Virus record (IMG/VR): IMGVR_UViG_3300033997_000507
Location: 1 to 25,445 of that record
Length of the DNA: 25,445 nucleotides
From: a virus
Strand: one strand, 5' to 3'
The position numbers were made by a program, and so were the translations under genes. Under the pieces are notes generated by a model, which ran no database searches, was not told the DNA's origin, and was given only the letters and a program-made list of their open reading frames with translations. This document shows, piece after piece, positions 13,852-19,704 of this stretch (positions within the stretch are counted from its first letter, which is position 1; each line of letters begins with the position of its first letter).

Positions 13852-14156
13852 CAGCTCGTGCGGCTGGGGCGGGCAATGCCGGGGACCGTGATACGACCGC
13901 GCGCCACGTCCTCCGCATGGGGTTCCAGATAGGCCATGCACAATTCCGGTGACGGCTGTTCAAGCCGCAGATATCCCTGGCGTTCCAGCCAATCCAACTG
14001 CGTGCGGATCATGTCGCGGGAGCACGATGGCACGAACTGCGGCACGATGCGGTACAGCAGGGCATCGGAACATTGATGCCCTTCATCTTCGATCAGCACG
14101 CGCAGGATCGACAGACGCGTGTTCTCAATTTTGTGTTCAGCGTAGCTCTTGGTCAT
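13851..14156 (-). CDS. Winged-helix phage protein (VpaChn25_0724-like)
   Basis: The protein has 101 residues (MTKSYAEHKIENTRLSILRV...). A winged-helix layout is clear: RLSILRVLIEDEGHQCSDALL, then SRDMIRTQLDWLERQGYLRL, and the family's closing ARGRITVPGIARPS motif. Small proteins of this kind stand between DUF2730 and DUF3486 in many Mu-like phages. The function is unknown, possibly DNA binding during packaging or late regulation. The stop/start overlap is 4 nt with the upstream gene and 1 nt with the downstream gene. Confidence 0.8.
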   Translation of the reverse strand: MTKSYAEHKIENTRLSILRVLIEDEGHQCSDALLYRIVPQFVPSCSRDMIRTQLDWLERQGYLRLEQPSPELCMAYLEPHAEDVARGRITVPGIARPSRTS

Positions 14157-14584
14157 GCTGTCTTCACCCGTCGCAGAAAATCGTCCATCACCGTGACCTG
14201 CTGTTGCAGCCGGTCAACCAGCTTGTCGGCACCCTCCAGCTTGGCACCGAATACCTTCATTTCGGCGCGCAGCTCGCGCATCCCCGCGACCGTTTCGATC
14301 CATTGTTCCTGGTCCGGCAGGTGCTCTATGGCCGCCTCAATGCGGGTTTGCCGTTGTTCCAGGCCGCTGATGGACGTGATGGCCGGCTGCATCGCCTTGA
14401 CGGCCGCTTCGATACCGGTCAACCGGTGATCAACGGCCTCAATGGCCGCCGACACGGGGGCAACCGTTTCCTCGGCCTTGTCTTTGGCAATCTTCTTGAT
14501 CGACCAGACAACCCAGGCAACGAAGATCGTATTCACGGCGCTGACGGCGGCCAGAATGGCGATGATCCAGCTCGGAATATTCAT
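14153..14584 (-). CDS. DUF2730-family membrane-anchored coiled-coil protein
   Basis: The protein has 143 residues, starting MNIPSWIIAILAAVSAVN. One N-terminal transmembrane helix (about 5-28) is followed by KKIAKDKAEETVAP and a long coiled coil (about 35-140). The layout matches the DUF2730 family found at this place in Mu-like phages, which some authors suspect to be an inner-membrane spanin or lysis accessory. That role is not shown here. It overlaps its neighbours by 4 nt. Confidence 0.75.
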   Translation of the reverse strand: MNIPSWIIAILAAVSAVNTIFVAWVVWSIKKIAKDKAEETVAPVSAAIEAVDHRLTGIEAAVKAMQPAITSISGLEQRQTRIEAAIEHLPDQEQWIETVAGMRELRAEMKVFGAKLEGADKLVDRLQQQVTVMDDFLRRVKTA

Positions 14585-14793
14585 CGACGCAAGCGCTCCT
14601 CAATCTGGCCCTGGCAGTAAAGGCATCGTTGCGCGTGCGGCTGCACCACCAGCCGGGCCGGCTCAATGGGCTCGCCGCAATCCTGGCAATCTGTACGGCA
14701 GGGCAACGCGCTGCCCTGCCGTGCGCGCACCAACAGGGAATCCTGTTCTGCCAGTTGGGCCGCCTGCGCCGTATCAACGATATCAGCCGGCAT
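14581..14793 (-). CDS. DksA/TraR-family C4 zinc finger protein
   Basis: The protein has 70 residues. The C-terminal half has CQDCGEPIEPARL and QRCLYCQGQIEERLRR, with Cys36, 39, 57 and 60 as the zinc site. TraR-type short DksA proteins act in the secondary channel of RNA polymerase without ppGpp and are common in Mu-like late or lysis operons. The N-terminal helix (AQAAQLAEQDSLLVRAR) fits the short TraR coil. It overlaps the holin-like gene by 11 nt. Confidence 0.85.
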   Translation of the reverse strand: MPADIVDTAQAAQLAEQDSLLVRARQGSALPCRTDCQDCGEPIEPARLVVQPHAQRCLYCQGQIEERLRR

Positions 14794-15355
14794 CGCTCAC
14801 CCGGCCAAACACAGCGGGTTGATCCGGGTGCGGTGCCCATTCGCCCAGCCTTGCTTCCAGCCGCTGGCGCAGGCCATTTTCACTGACGCCAAACCGCTTC
14901 AAGGCGTCCGGCACCGCCTCTGCCGCATAACCTGCGGCTTCGGCCACCAACCGGGACCGGACTTCCACCCGTGCCAGATCGTCACCCTTGCGCACGGCAC
15001 TTTCCACCGCCCATGCCAGGGCACGGTGCAAAGCATCGTCCAGATAGCTCCGGATCAGGCCATCCTCTTTCAAGCGCAGAAAGCGTGTCAGGCTGCGGAC
15101 ACCGAAACCGCCCAGGGCAGTCAACGCCCCGCCGATGATTTCCACGCCATAACCCCAGATCGGGCGCAAATCAGCGGTCACCGTCTCGGCTGCCACGGCC
15201 TGCCCGGTGAACAGCAGGAAGGCACCACAGAACAGGCCAAGGGCGGCGATACCCGCCCCGGCCAGCCGCACCCCGGCATGTTCGGCGAAGCCGGGGGTGA
15301 TGGAATGGACGATGGCGCGGATGGCCAGCGCCAGCAAAATGATGGCGGTGAACAT
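14783..15355 (-). CDS. Holin-like membrane protein
   Basis: The protein has 190 residues. The start follows the previous stop directly (TAAATG). Three hydrophobic segments (about 2-20, 29-55 and 66-87) precede a soluble half with RSLTRFLRLKEDGLIRSYLD and VPDALKRFGVSENGLRQRLE. The C-terminal region resembles soluble tails of phage holins of the LL-H type. It would form the inner-membrane pore that releases the muralytic enzyme encoded directly upstream. The call is from topology and position. Confidence 0.6.
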   Translation of the reverse strand: MFTAIILLALAIRAIVHSITPGFAEHAGVRLAGAGIAALGLFCGAFLLFTGQAVAAETVTADLRPIWGYGVEIIGGALTALGGFGVRSLTRFLRLKEDGLIRSYLDDALHRALAWAVESAVRKGDDLARVEVRSRLVAEAAGYAAEAVPDALKRFGVSENGLRQRLEARLGEWAPHPDQPAVFGRVSDAG

Positions 15356-15862
15356 TTACAGATTTTCCTTGATGCTGGGGGCGATCAGGCCAGACCAAGC
15401 GGCCATGAACTTGGCCGGGCTGCCTTTACCGCGCGCGGTGTTGTAGTGATCTTTCCAGTAATCTGCATAACCGGCCACATCGCCCTGTCGGGGCAGCGGT
15501 TTCGGCGCGCGCAGATAGATCAGCCGGCACATGATGGCGGCATAGGCCAGATTGCTGGCCAACTGCCGATCAGGCGATCCGATATGCAGGAAGCGGGTGA
15601 CCGCATCATCCAGGCCGCCCCGGAAGCGCAGGTAATTGTCCCGCACATCCCCCGCCGTGGCGGGTTCAATCTGCCAATATCCCAGCGCTGGCCCGCCCCC
15701 GATCTGGTGAATAGCGGAAAATCCGCTTTCAACGGCGGCGGTCCCCATCACCAGATCAATAGCAGCAGGCGCAGCGAACTGTGGCAGCCGGGCGGCATCG
15801 GCAATCTCGGCCAATGTCGGTTCGACAATGGCGCGGCGCAGATAGGCAATGGAGCGGATCAT
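15356..15862 (-). CDS. Lysozyme/transglycosylase-like endolysin
   Basis: The protein has 168 residues from the ATG at 15862. GTAAVESGFSAIHQIGGGPALGYWQIEP carries the likely catalytic Glu45 and the GGGPALG(Y)WQ(I)EP signature of phage lysozyme-like proteins. No signal peptide or SAR helix is evident, so release through the downstream holin-like protein is expected. The ribosome binding site is weak. It is the first gene of the late leftward operon, about 100-150 nt downstream of two dyads that may be activator sites. Confidence 0.7.
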   Translation of the reverse strand: MIRSIAYLRRAIVEPTLAEIADAARLPQFAAPAAIDLVMGTAAVESGFSAIHQIGGGPALGYWQIEPATAGDVRDNYLRFRGGLDDAVTRFLHIGSPDRQLASNLAYAAIMCRLIYLRAPKPLPRQGDVAGYADYWKDHYNTARGKGSPAKFMAAWSGLIAPSIKENL

Positions 15863-15962
15863 GGGACCACACAGGCAGGAAAGGTGATCCCCAACCCTAT
15901 CCTGATCGATACGCCGATATGAGGTGGCCCGGCCGCACCCCCTTCCCATGGAAAAGGGGGAA

Positions 15963-16015
15963 GAAATCCGCACATTGTGCGAATTTAGGTCTTGCGAAAT
16001 CCGCACGACGTGCGG
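15963..16015. promoter_or_regulatory. Paired dyad operators, 33 bp apart
   Basis: Copy one is CCGCAC-ATT-GTGCGA (15968-15982). Copy two is CCGCAC-GAC-GTGCGG (16001-16015), a perfect dyad. Both are preceded by GAAAT, so GAAATCCGCAC is an 11-bp direct repeat (15963-15973 and 15996-16006) on about three helical turns. Copy two fills the spacer of the plus-strand promoter. Candidate ligands are the Mor/C protein (16452-17000) or the XRE protein (16250-16462). Confidence 0.75.
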
Positions 16016-16021
16016 TATAAA
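15992..16021 (+). promoter_or_regulatory. Sigma-70-like promoter for the plus-strand island
   Basis: TTGCGA (15992-15997), an 18-bp spacer and TATAAA (16016-16021) point rightward. The spacer contains the perfect dyad, so a bound regulator should block or reshape initiation. The predicted start near 16028 gives a leader of about 47 nt before the TTG at 16075. Confidence 0.65.
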
Positions 16022-16074
16022 ATAGGTGTGAACGGCGCTGGTGCCGGGCACAAACCAGAAAGGAGGTGACGTAA

Positions 16075-16167
16075 TTGCAGCGGTTCCTGGGGTGGCTGAA
16101 GTCCCTTGGTGCCGAATTTGAGCTCAGCTTCGCGGTCAGGCTCAAAATCGGTGGTAAGAAGGACTAA
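16075..16167 (+). CDS. 30-residue basic small protein
   Basis: It starts with TTG, 8 nt after GGAGG, and ends TAA at 16167: MQRFLGWLKSLGAEFELSFA followed by VRLKIGGKKD. It has an amphipathic start (FLGWLKSLG), an alternating beta-like middle and a Lys-rich end, with no cysteine. The strong Shine-Dalgarno, own promoter and clean frame make translation likely, but I recognise no family. It could be a regulator, a membrane-active peptide or a leader controlling the XRE gene 83 nt downstream. The complementary arm at 16220-16233 could shut off its translation. Confidence 0.55.
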   Translation: MQRFLGWLKSLGAEFELSFAVRLKIGGKKD

Positions 16168-16177
16168 GTAAGGCCAC

Positions 16178-16203
16178 GGCGGGGATGGGAAACCATCCCC
16201 GCC
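16178..16203 (+). other. 11-bp perfect hairpin with GAAA tetraloop
   Basis: GGCGGGGATGG-GAAA-CCATCCCCGCC. The GNRA loop and GC-rich stem make it very stable. There is no U-run after it, so it is probably not an ordinary terminator; it may be an attenuator, an RNA stability element or a protein site between the small ORF and the XRE gene. Confidence 0.75.
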
Positions 16204-16230
16204 ACCCCGGAAACGACTGTTACGTCACCT

Positions 16231-16240
16231 CCTGGCCAGG
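16231..16240. promoter_or_regulatory. CCTGGCCAGG palindrome at the XRE ribosome binding site
   Basis: Positions 16231-16240 form a 10-bp palindrome whose right side begins the Shine-Dalgarno CCAGGGAG; its first base is 19 nt before the ATG at 16250. The same sequence occurs at 17011-17020, 20 nt before the mor ATG. Confidence 0.55.
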
Positions 16241-16249
16241 GAGATTATC

Positions 16250-16462
16250 ATGCGGGCTGCGGATTTCAAGGCATGGCGCAAAACCATGGGCTATACGCAA
16301 AAACAGGCAGCGGAAGCCTTGGGCTTGGGTACCTCCACCATTGAGCAATATGATCGCGGGGTGCGCAAGGATGATGGCACAACCGTCACCATCCCGCTGA
16401 CTGTCGCCCTGGCTTGTGCCGCCCTGGCCGCCGGCCTGCGCCCCTGGCAAGCTACCGCTTGA
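16250..16462 (+). CDS. Small XRE-type HTH regulator
   Basis: The protein has 70 residues, starting MRAADFKAWRKTMGYTQKQA, with GGGAG nine nt upstream. The HTH spans TQKQAAEALGLGTSTIEQYD (about 16-35), with the YDRGVR turn usual in XRE proteins. It is single-domain and has no dimerisation or protease-sensitive extension, like Cro. It runs against the general transcription direction, behind its own regulated promoter, and its last 11 nt overlap the end of the convergent mor gene. It could control the 15968-16015 dyads and, by read-through antisense RNA, mor. Confidence 0.85.
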   Translation: MRAADFKAWRKTMGYTQKQAAEALGLGTSTIEQYDRGVRKDDGTTVTIPLTVALACAALAAGLRPWQATA

Positions 16463-17000
16463 TGGGGCGTGGTGCCGGCGGCGCTGCCACTCCAACCCGC
16501 TCCATCAATGGCAGGGGTGGCGCACTGCCCGCCGGCATCCGCCGTCCGGCAGGCCGGATGCCAGTGGTAGCCACCCCAGGCTCTACCCCTTCGCAGTAAC
16601 GCTGCACCATGCTGGTGGTGATGCGCAACGCGTTGGCAATCTCCCGATAAGACCGGCCCCGCTGCCGCAGGGCACGCGCATCCAGCATCGCCAGATACCC
16701 CCGGGCTAGGGGCACCTCAATCTTGTCAGTGCCGAACACCCGGTCACGCAACAGCGCGTAACGCCGCTCGCCCAACAGCGCCAGCAGTTCGTTGCCAGCG
16801 CGCGGATGGGCGCTGAACCGTACCCGCTCGCCCCCGAATTTTCGCGCCAACAGCACCGCCCAGCGGGTGCCCACGATGGCGGCGGCCTGGGCAAGCGTTT
16901 CGGGCAGGATGGGCAAGCTATCCCGCCGCCGAATCCGTTCCTGTTCTTCCTTGGTTAGTTCGGCGATTTCTTGTTGGCGGCGGGTATCAGGAGCGTTCAT
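16452..17000 (-). CDS. mor: Mor/C-family middle/late transcription activator
   Basis: The protein has 182 residues. The Mor fold is evident: LPILPETLAQAAAIVG, LARKFGGERVRF, FGTDKIEVPLAR and a C-terminal HTH GRSYREIANALRITTSMVQR (115-134). The C-terminal 45 residues are Pro/Ala/Arg-rich and look added. In Mu, Mor turns on the middle promoter and the related C turns on the late promoters; only one such gene is seen in this window, so it may do both jobs. It probably binds short dyads near -40 of leftward promoters. GGGGG lies before the ATG within the CCTGGCCAGGG palindrome. Confidence 0.9.
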   Translation of the reverse strand: MNAPDTRRQQEIAELTKEEQERIRRRDSLPILPETLAQAAAIVGTRWAVLLARKFGGERVRFSAHPRAGNELLALLGERRYALLRDRVFGTDKIEVPLARGYLAMLDARALRQRGRSYREIANALRITTSMVQRYCEGVEPGVATTGIRPAGRRMPAGSAPPLPLMERVGVAAPPAPRPIKR

Positions 17001-17204
17001 GGCTGCACCCCCTGGCCAGGGCCGGCGGATGCACCAGCCAGGGCACGGGCCGGATCTTCATGCGTTGTCAAATTCGGTGTCAAATCGGATGCGAAATTCA
17101 GTGCGTTGCGGTTGTTCAGTTGATATGGTTGATACTTATAAATTCGGCGCAATGTAGATTTTGCGCTATCAAAGCGTTGGTCATTTTCTGGTTGGGAGCT
17201 TGAT
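17001..17204. promoter_or_regulatory. AT-rich divergent control region of mor and the plus-strand membrane gene
   Basis: The stretch has no gene and is more AT-rich than the rest. CCCTGGCCAGGG lies at 17010-17021. TGTCAAATTCGG and TGTCAAATCGG follow each other at 17066-17088, and AAATTCGG recurs at 17141-17146 with neighbours. GCGCAA/TTGCGC form a hairpin at about 17147-17164. TATAAA at 17137-17142 may be a rightward -10; no convincing -35 is seen. The mor promoter must lie here. Confidence 0.45.
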
Positions 17205-17420
17205 ATGTATATATTTCTTAAGTTTCTGGCGGTACTGCTCTTCCTGGCCGGATTTCTGGCCCTGGTATTAGGCTCTCTTGCCATCGGCGGATCATTGATC
17301 AGCATCGCGGGCAGCATCATGATCGCAGCAATATTGTTTGAATCATTGGCCAAGCATCTGCGCCTACAAGAAGAACAGGTAAAGCTGCTGAAGATCATTA
17401 GCCAGCAGTTGGGTGCGTAA
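17205..17420 (+). CDS. Small two-helix membrane protein (possible moron)
   Basis: The protein has 71 residues, starting MYIFLKFLAVLLFLAGFLAL, with GGGAG before the ATG. Two transmembrane helices (about 3-24 and 27-46) joined by a Gly-rich turn are followed by a charged cytosolic helix (AKHLRLQEEQVKLLKIISQQ). It lies in an AT-rich patch on the strand opposite to the phage operons, so it may be expressed from the prophage. Candidate roles are superinfection exclusion or a membrane regulator. No family is recognised. Confidence 0.65.
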   Translation: MYIFLKFLAVLLFLAGFLALVLGSLAIGGSLISIAGSIMIAAILFESLAKHLRLQEEQVKLLKIISQQLGA

Positions 17421-17445
17421 TATTTCATGGACTGAATGGACTTGT

Positions 17446-17754
17446 TCATACCGCGCCCCCAAACAAATCCATCTGCGCAAGGCGCGCCTCTTCTGCCCGG
17501 CGGCGGGCGGCGATTTCTGCCCGCGCCTCTTCCAGATCGGCGGCGTCCTCCTCCGTCAGGGGGATGAAGGGCGCAAAACAGCAATCCGTGGTGCAGGCGA
17601 TCAAGCCCATCAGCGCCGCCCGCAGGGCAGCCTCACCAACTGGCGGATGGGCGGACAGCCAGGCTGCAAAGGCAGCAATCTCCGGCACCGGGCCGCCCAA
17701 CAGCAGCCGGCCCGCCGGATCAAGCAAGCTATGCCCATCCGCCCGGTAATTCAT
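17446..17754 (-). CDS. Hypothetical early protein downstream of gemA
   Basis: The protein has 102 residues from the ATG at 17754 (MNYRADGHSLLDPAGRLLLG), overlapping the gemA stop by 4 nt (ATGA). An N-terminal part with LLDPAGRLLLGG, a middle with TTDCCFAPF and a charged helix (EEDAADLEEARAEIAARRRA) are visible. The family is not recognised. It is the last gene of the early leftward operon before the AT-rich region. Confidence 0.55.
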   Translation of the reverse strand: MNYRADGHSLLDPAGRLLLGGPVPEIAAFAAWLSAHPPVGEAALRAALMGLIACTTDCCFAPFIPLTEEDAADLEEARAEIAARRRAEEARLAQMDLFGGAV

Positions 17755-18197
17755 GATGGCAGCCCCAGCCGGGCGCACCAGCCGATTAGGGCCTGGATCA
17801 GCGCGCGTTTATCGCCGGGTGCCAGCCAGCCGATATTATCAACCCGCACGCCCAACTGCCGCCCGCACCATGCCGCCAAGGCGCTTTCTGTGCCTTTTTC
17901 CACGGCCTTTGCTTGGTGCAGTTTGATCCACAGCGCCCGCATCTTGCGCGCCTGGGGATCACTGGCCAGCTTCCAGCGCCCAGGCCCTTTTCTGGCCCCG
18001 CGCTTGATCAGCGTTTCCAGCACCCGGTCATGGTCGCGCGCATCCATCGCCCTCAAACTGTTCTTGCCGGTGGTGGCCGCCAGAAAATCCCGCCAGCTCT
18101 CTTCATCCAGCAAATCCGGCACCTGCCGACGGCGGGTTTGAATGGCCTTGATGGCGGCCTTGGCCGGGTCTTTTACACTCTGTGTCATAGCGGTCAT
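17751..18197 (-). CDS. gemA: GemA (gp16/DUF1018)-like regulatory protein
   Basis: The protein has 148 residues from the ATG at 18197 (GGAGGG upstream). Family features include HQAKAVEKGTESALAAWCG..QLGV and the basic RRRQVPDLLDEESWRDFLA. In Mu, GemA modulates host gene expression and DNA supercoiling during lytic growth. The position just before the middle region matches Mu-like phages. It overlaps its neighbours by 4 nt at each end. Confidence 0.8.
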   Translation of the reverse strand: MTAMTQSVKDPAKAAIKAIQTRRRQVPDLLDEESWRDFLAATTGKNSLRAMDARDHDRVLETLIKRGARKGPGRWKLASDPQARKMRALWIKLHQAKAVEKGTESALAAWCGRQLGVRVDNIGWLAPGDKRALIQALIGWCARLGLPS

Positions 18198-18475
18198 TTG
18201 CGGTCCCTCCGACGCCCCGCCCGGTCCAGGCAGGCGCTTTCATCGTCCAATACGTCCCGAATATCCGCCTCGCCCCACCCATGCCCCGCCAGATCAGCCG
18301 CCGCCGCCAGCAGGGCGGCCCGCGCCTGGTCAACCGTCATCGCAGCCGGGCCGGCGGGTGCCCGCACATGTCGCGCAATGATCCCCCGGCACTCTTCCCG
18401 CTCCCGCGCCGAAAGCGGACGGGACAGCAGGGTCAGCACGCGGGCAAGGTTCAGATCGGTGGGGCGGGCCGGCAT
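18194..18475 (-). CDS. Hypothetical early protein
   Basis: The protein has 93 residues (MPARPTDLNLARVLTLLSRP...), starting three bases after the preceding stop and overlapping gemA by 4 nt. It is predicted helical with LSAREREECRGIIARHVRAP and ends in basic DRAGRRRDRK. One Cys pair is present but no zinc pattern. No family is recognised; membership in the early operon suggests a replication or host-takeover accessory. Confidence 0.5.
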   Translation of the reverse strand: MPARPTDLNLARVLTLLSRPLSAREREECRGIIARHVRAPAGPAAMTVDQARAALLAAAADLAGHGWGEADIRDVLDDESACLDRAGRRRDRK

Positions 18476-18478
18476 CAG

Positions 18479-18832
18479 TCAGCCCTCCAAAGCAGTCAGT
18501 TGGGCGCGAAGCCGCTTCCAACGCTTATGCACGCGGTCTGACTTTGCAGCCGCAGCTTCCCAGGCCTCATAGGCTGCTTTACAGGCCCGATTGGCCTTAC
18601 TTGCCGCCACACTGCCCGGCTTGCTGGCTTTGAGTTGCTCGCAGGCGCTTTGATACCGGTTGATGGCTTCAACCGCCGCATCGCCGGCAGCCAAATCAGC
18701 GCGTTGGGCAACGCTCGCCTGAACTTTCAGCAGCAGCGCGTGCTCTATGTTTGGCCAGGCAATGCTGACCAAATGCAGCAACTCATCCCGGCTCAAATCC
18801 TGGATTGTGGGCAGCTTGGCGGGTTTAGCCAT
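18479..18832 (-). CDS. Hypothetical helical early protein
   Basis: The protein has 117 residues, starting MAKPAKLPTIQDLSRDELLH. It is nearly all-helical and rich in Ala and Lys, with KANRACKAAYEAWEAAAAKS suggesting a coiled coil. It begins three nt after the Rieske-like gene ends and is read with it. No family is recognised. Confidence 0.5.
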   Translation of the reverse strand: MAKPAKLPTIQDLSRDELLHLVSIAWPNIEHALLLKVQASVAQRADLAAGDAAVEAINRYQSACEQLKASKPGSVAASKANRACKAAYEAWEAAAAKSDRVHKRWKRLRAQLTALEG

Positions 18833-18835
18833 GGC

Positions 18836-19438
18836 TCAGCCCTCCTCGGCATGTGTTGTGTTTTCGACCACCGGCACAATGCGACCGGTGGTGAGGTTCC
18901 AACGCAGGCCATGCAAGGGGCATACGACATTGCCGTCACAGTCGGGCGGCACGCTTCCAAGCGGCGCGTGCTTGTGCGGACAAACAAAGCCCTTCGGCCC
19001 TAATATCAGCTTGGCGTCCTGATATGCGGCTTCCAATGCCGGCATCAGCGCGCGATGGCCCCTGACAAATTCATAGAATTCACGCGGCGTGGGCGCAGCC
19101 GCCCGCCGACATAGGCGGCGACGCCATATAGGGTCAGGGTGCGGCACGGTTATATCCCGCCGGCCATCTGGGTTGCGGCACAGCGGCGTAAGGGTCAGGC
19201 CCACCACGCCCGCCCGCAAATGCGTGCTAAGCCGGATGGCCAGATCATGGGGGATGAACCGCAGATCGACATGATAATGCGGCCAGGGAAAATTCAGCAC
19301 CTCCGCATCGGTGTGCTTTGGCCCCATAATGGGCCAGTCCCCGTCCAGCTTATGCCACGTGTACCGTACTGTCGGCACAAGGTAGAACGTGCCGGGGACG
19401 GGCGGGGCTGACAGTTCGGTGATGCGTTGCATGATCAC
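18836..19438 (-). CDS. Rieske-type [2Fe-2S] domain protein
   Basis: The protein has 200 residues. The last 50 residues hold FVCPHKHAPLG and VVCPLHGLRWNLTTGRIV, a canonical C-x-H-x17-C-x2-H cluster site (Cys153, His155, Cys173, His176). The first 150 residues (YTWHKLDGDWPIMGPKH, PHYHVDLRFIPHDLA) are rich in His and Trp and match no oxygenase catalytic domain that I know. Known Rieske proteins pass electrons to oxygenases or respiratory complexes; what a phage early protein would do with one is unclear. It overlaps the preceding gene by 4 nt, so it belongs to the early operon. Confidence 0.75.
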   Translation of the reverse strand: MIMQRITELSAPPVPGTFYLVPTVRYTWHKLDGDWPIMGPKHTDAEVLNFPWPHYHVDLRFIPHDLAIRLSTHLRAGVVGLTLTPLCRNPDGRRDITVPHPDPIWRRRLCRRAAAPTPREFYEFVRGHRALMPALEAAYQDAKLILGPKGFVCPHKHAPLGSVPPDCDGNVVCPLHGLRWNLTTGRIVPVVENTTHAEEG

Positions 19439-19704
19439 ACCTCAAACCGGGTTACAGATTGGCTTCGGCACCGCCCGCACATGCGGTTGTGCGGGCCTTC
19501 GGATCGGAAATTGGTTTTGCAGGTCATGCAGGGCCGTTCCCGCTTCCGGGTGGGGCCGGTGGGCCGGGCGTAGTCCCGCTTTGCCCTGACAGCTTCTGGG
19601 GAGCGTCCCAGGGCAGCGGCGATCTTCTCCACCGGCTGGCGCCGCGCCACCATCTGCAACAGCGTGTTGACCTCTTCGTCAGTCCAGCGGGTGCACATCG
19701 CCAC
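19435..19704 (-). CDS. HTH plus C4 zinc finger small protein
   Basis: The protein has 89 residues. An N-terminal Myb/SANT-like HTH (TRWTDEEVNTLLQMVARRQP, then KIAAALGRSPEAVRAKRDY) is followed by CMTCKTNFRSEGPHNRMCGRC, with Cys59, 62, 76 and 79 forming a zinc finger. Such proteins are frequent in alphaproteobacterial phages and are probably DNA-binding. It overlaps the upstream gene by 26 nt and the Rieske-like gene by 4 nt. Confidence 0.75.
   Translation of the reverse strand: MAMCTRWTDEEVNTLLQMVARRQPVEKIAAALGRSPEAVRAKRDYARPTGPTRKRERPCMTCKTNFRSEGPHNRMCGRCRSQSVTRFEV

Larger units (their letters stand above)
15863..16060. promoter_or_regulatory. Late (lysis) control region between the lysozyme gene and the plus-strand island
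   Basis: The stretch is non-coding. It holds two dyads (15968-15982 and 16001-16015), a plus-strand promoter, and an imperfect palindrome at 15938-15960 (CCCCCTT-9-AAGGGGG centred on CCATGG). A leftward late promoter serving the lysis, head and tail genes would have to lie here. -10-like TATC sequences occur near 15910-15925, but no single candidate stands out. Confidence 0.5.
16061..16233 (+). repeat. 14-bp perfect inverted repeat masking a ribosome binding site
   Basis: AGGAGGTGACGTAA (16061-16074) is exactly complementary to TTACGTCACCTCCT (16220-16233). The left arm is a near-consensus Shine-Dalgarno for the ORF starting at 16075; the right arm lies 53 nt after that ORF ends and just before the XRE gene. 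In RNA the arms would close a long loop that includes the whole small ORF. Confidence 0.85.

Noticed and set aside
16997-17584. Minus-strand open frame of 195 codons between gemA region and mor
   Set aside because: It covers the plus-strand membrane gene and the 17446-17754 gene in antisense or another frame; composition is patchy and no ribosome binding site is evident.
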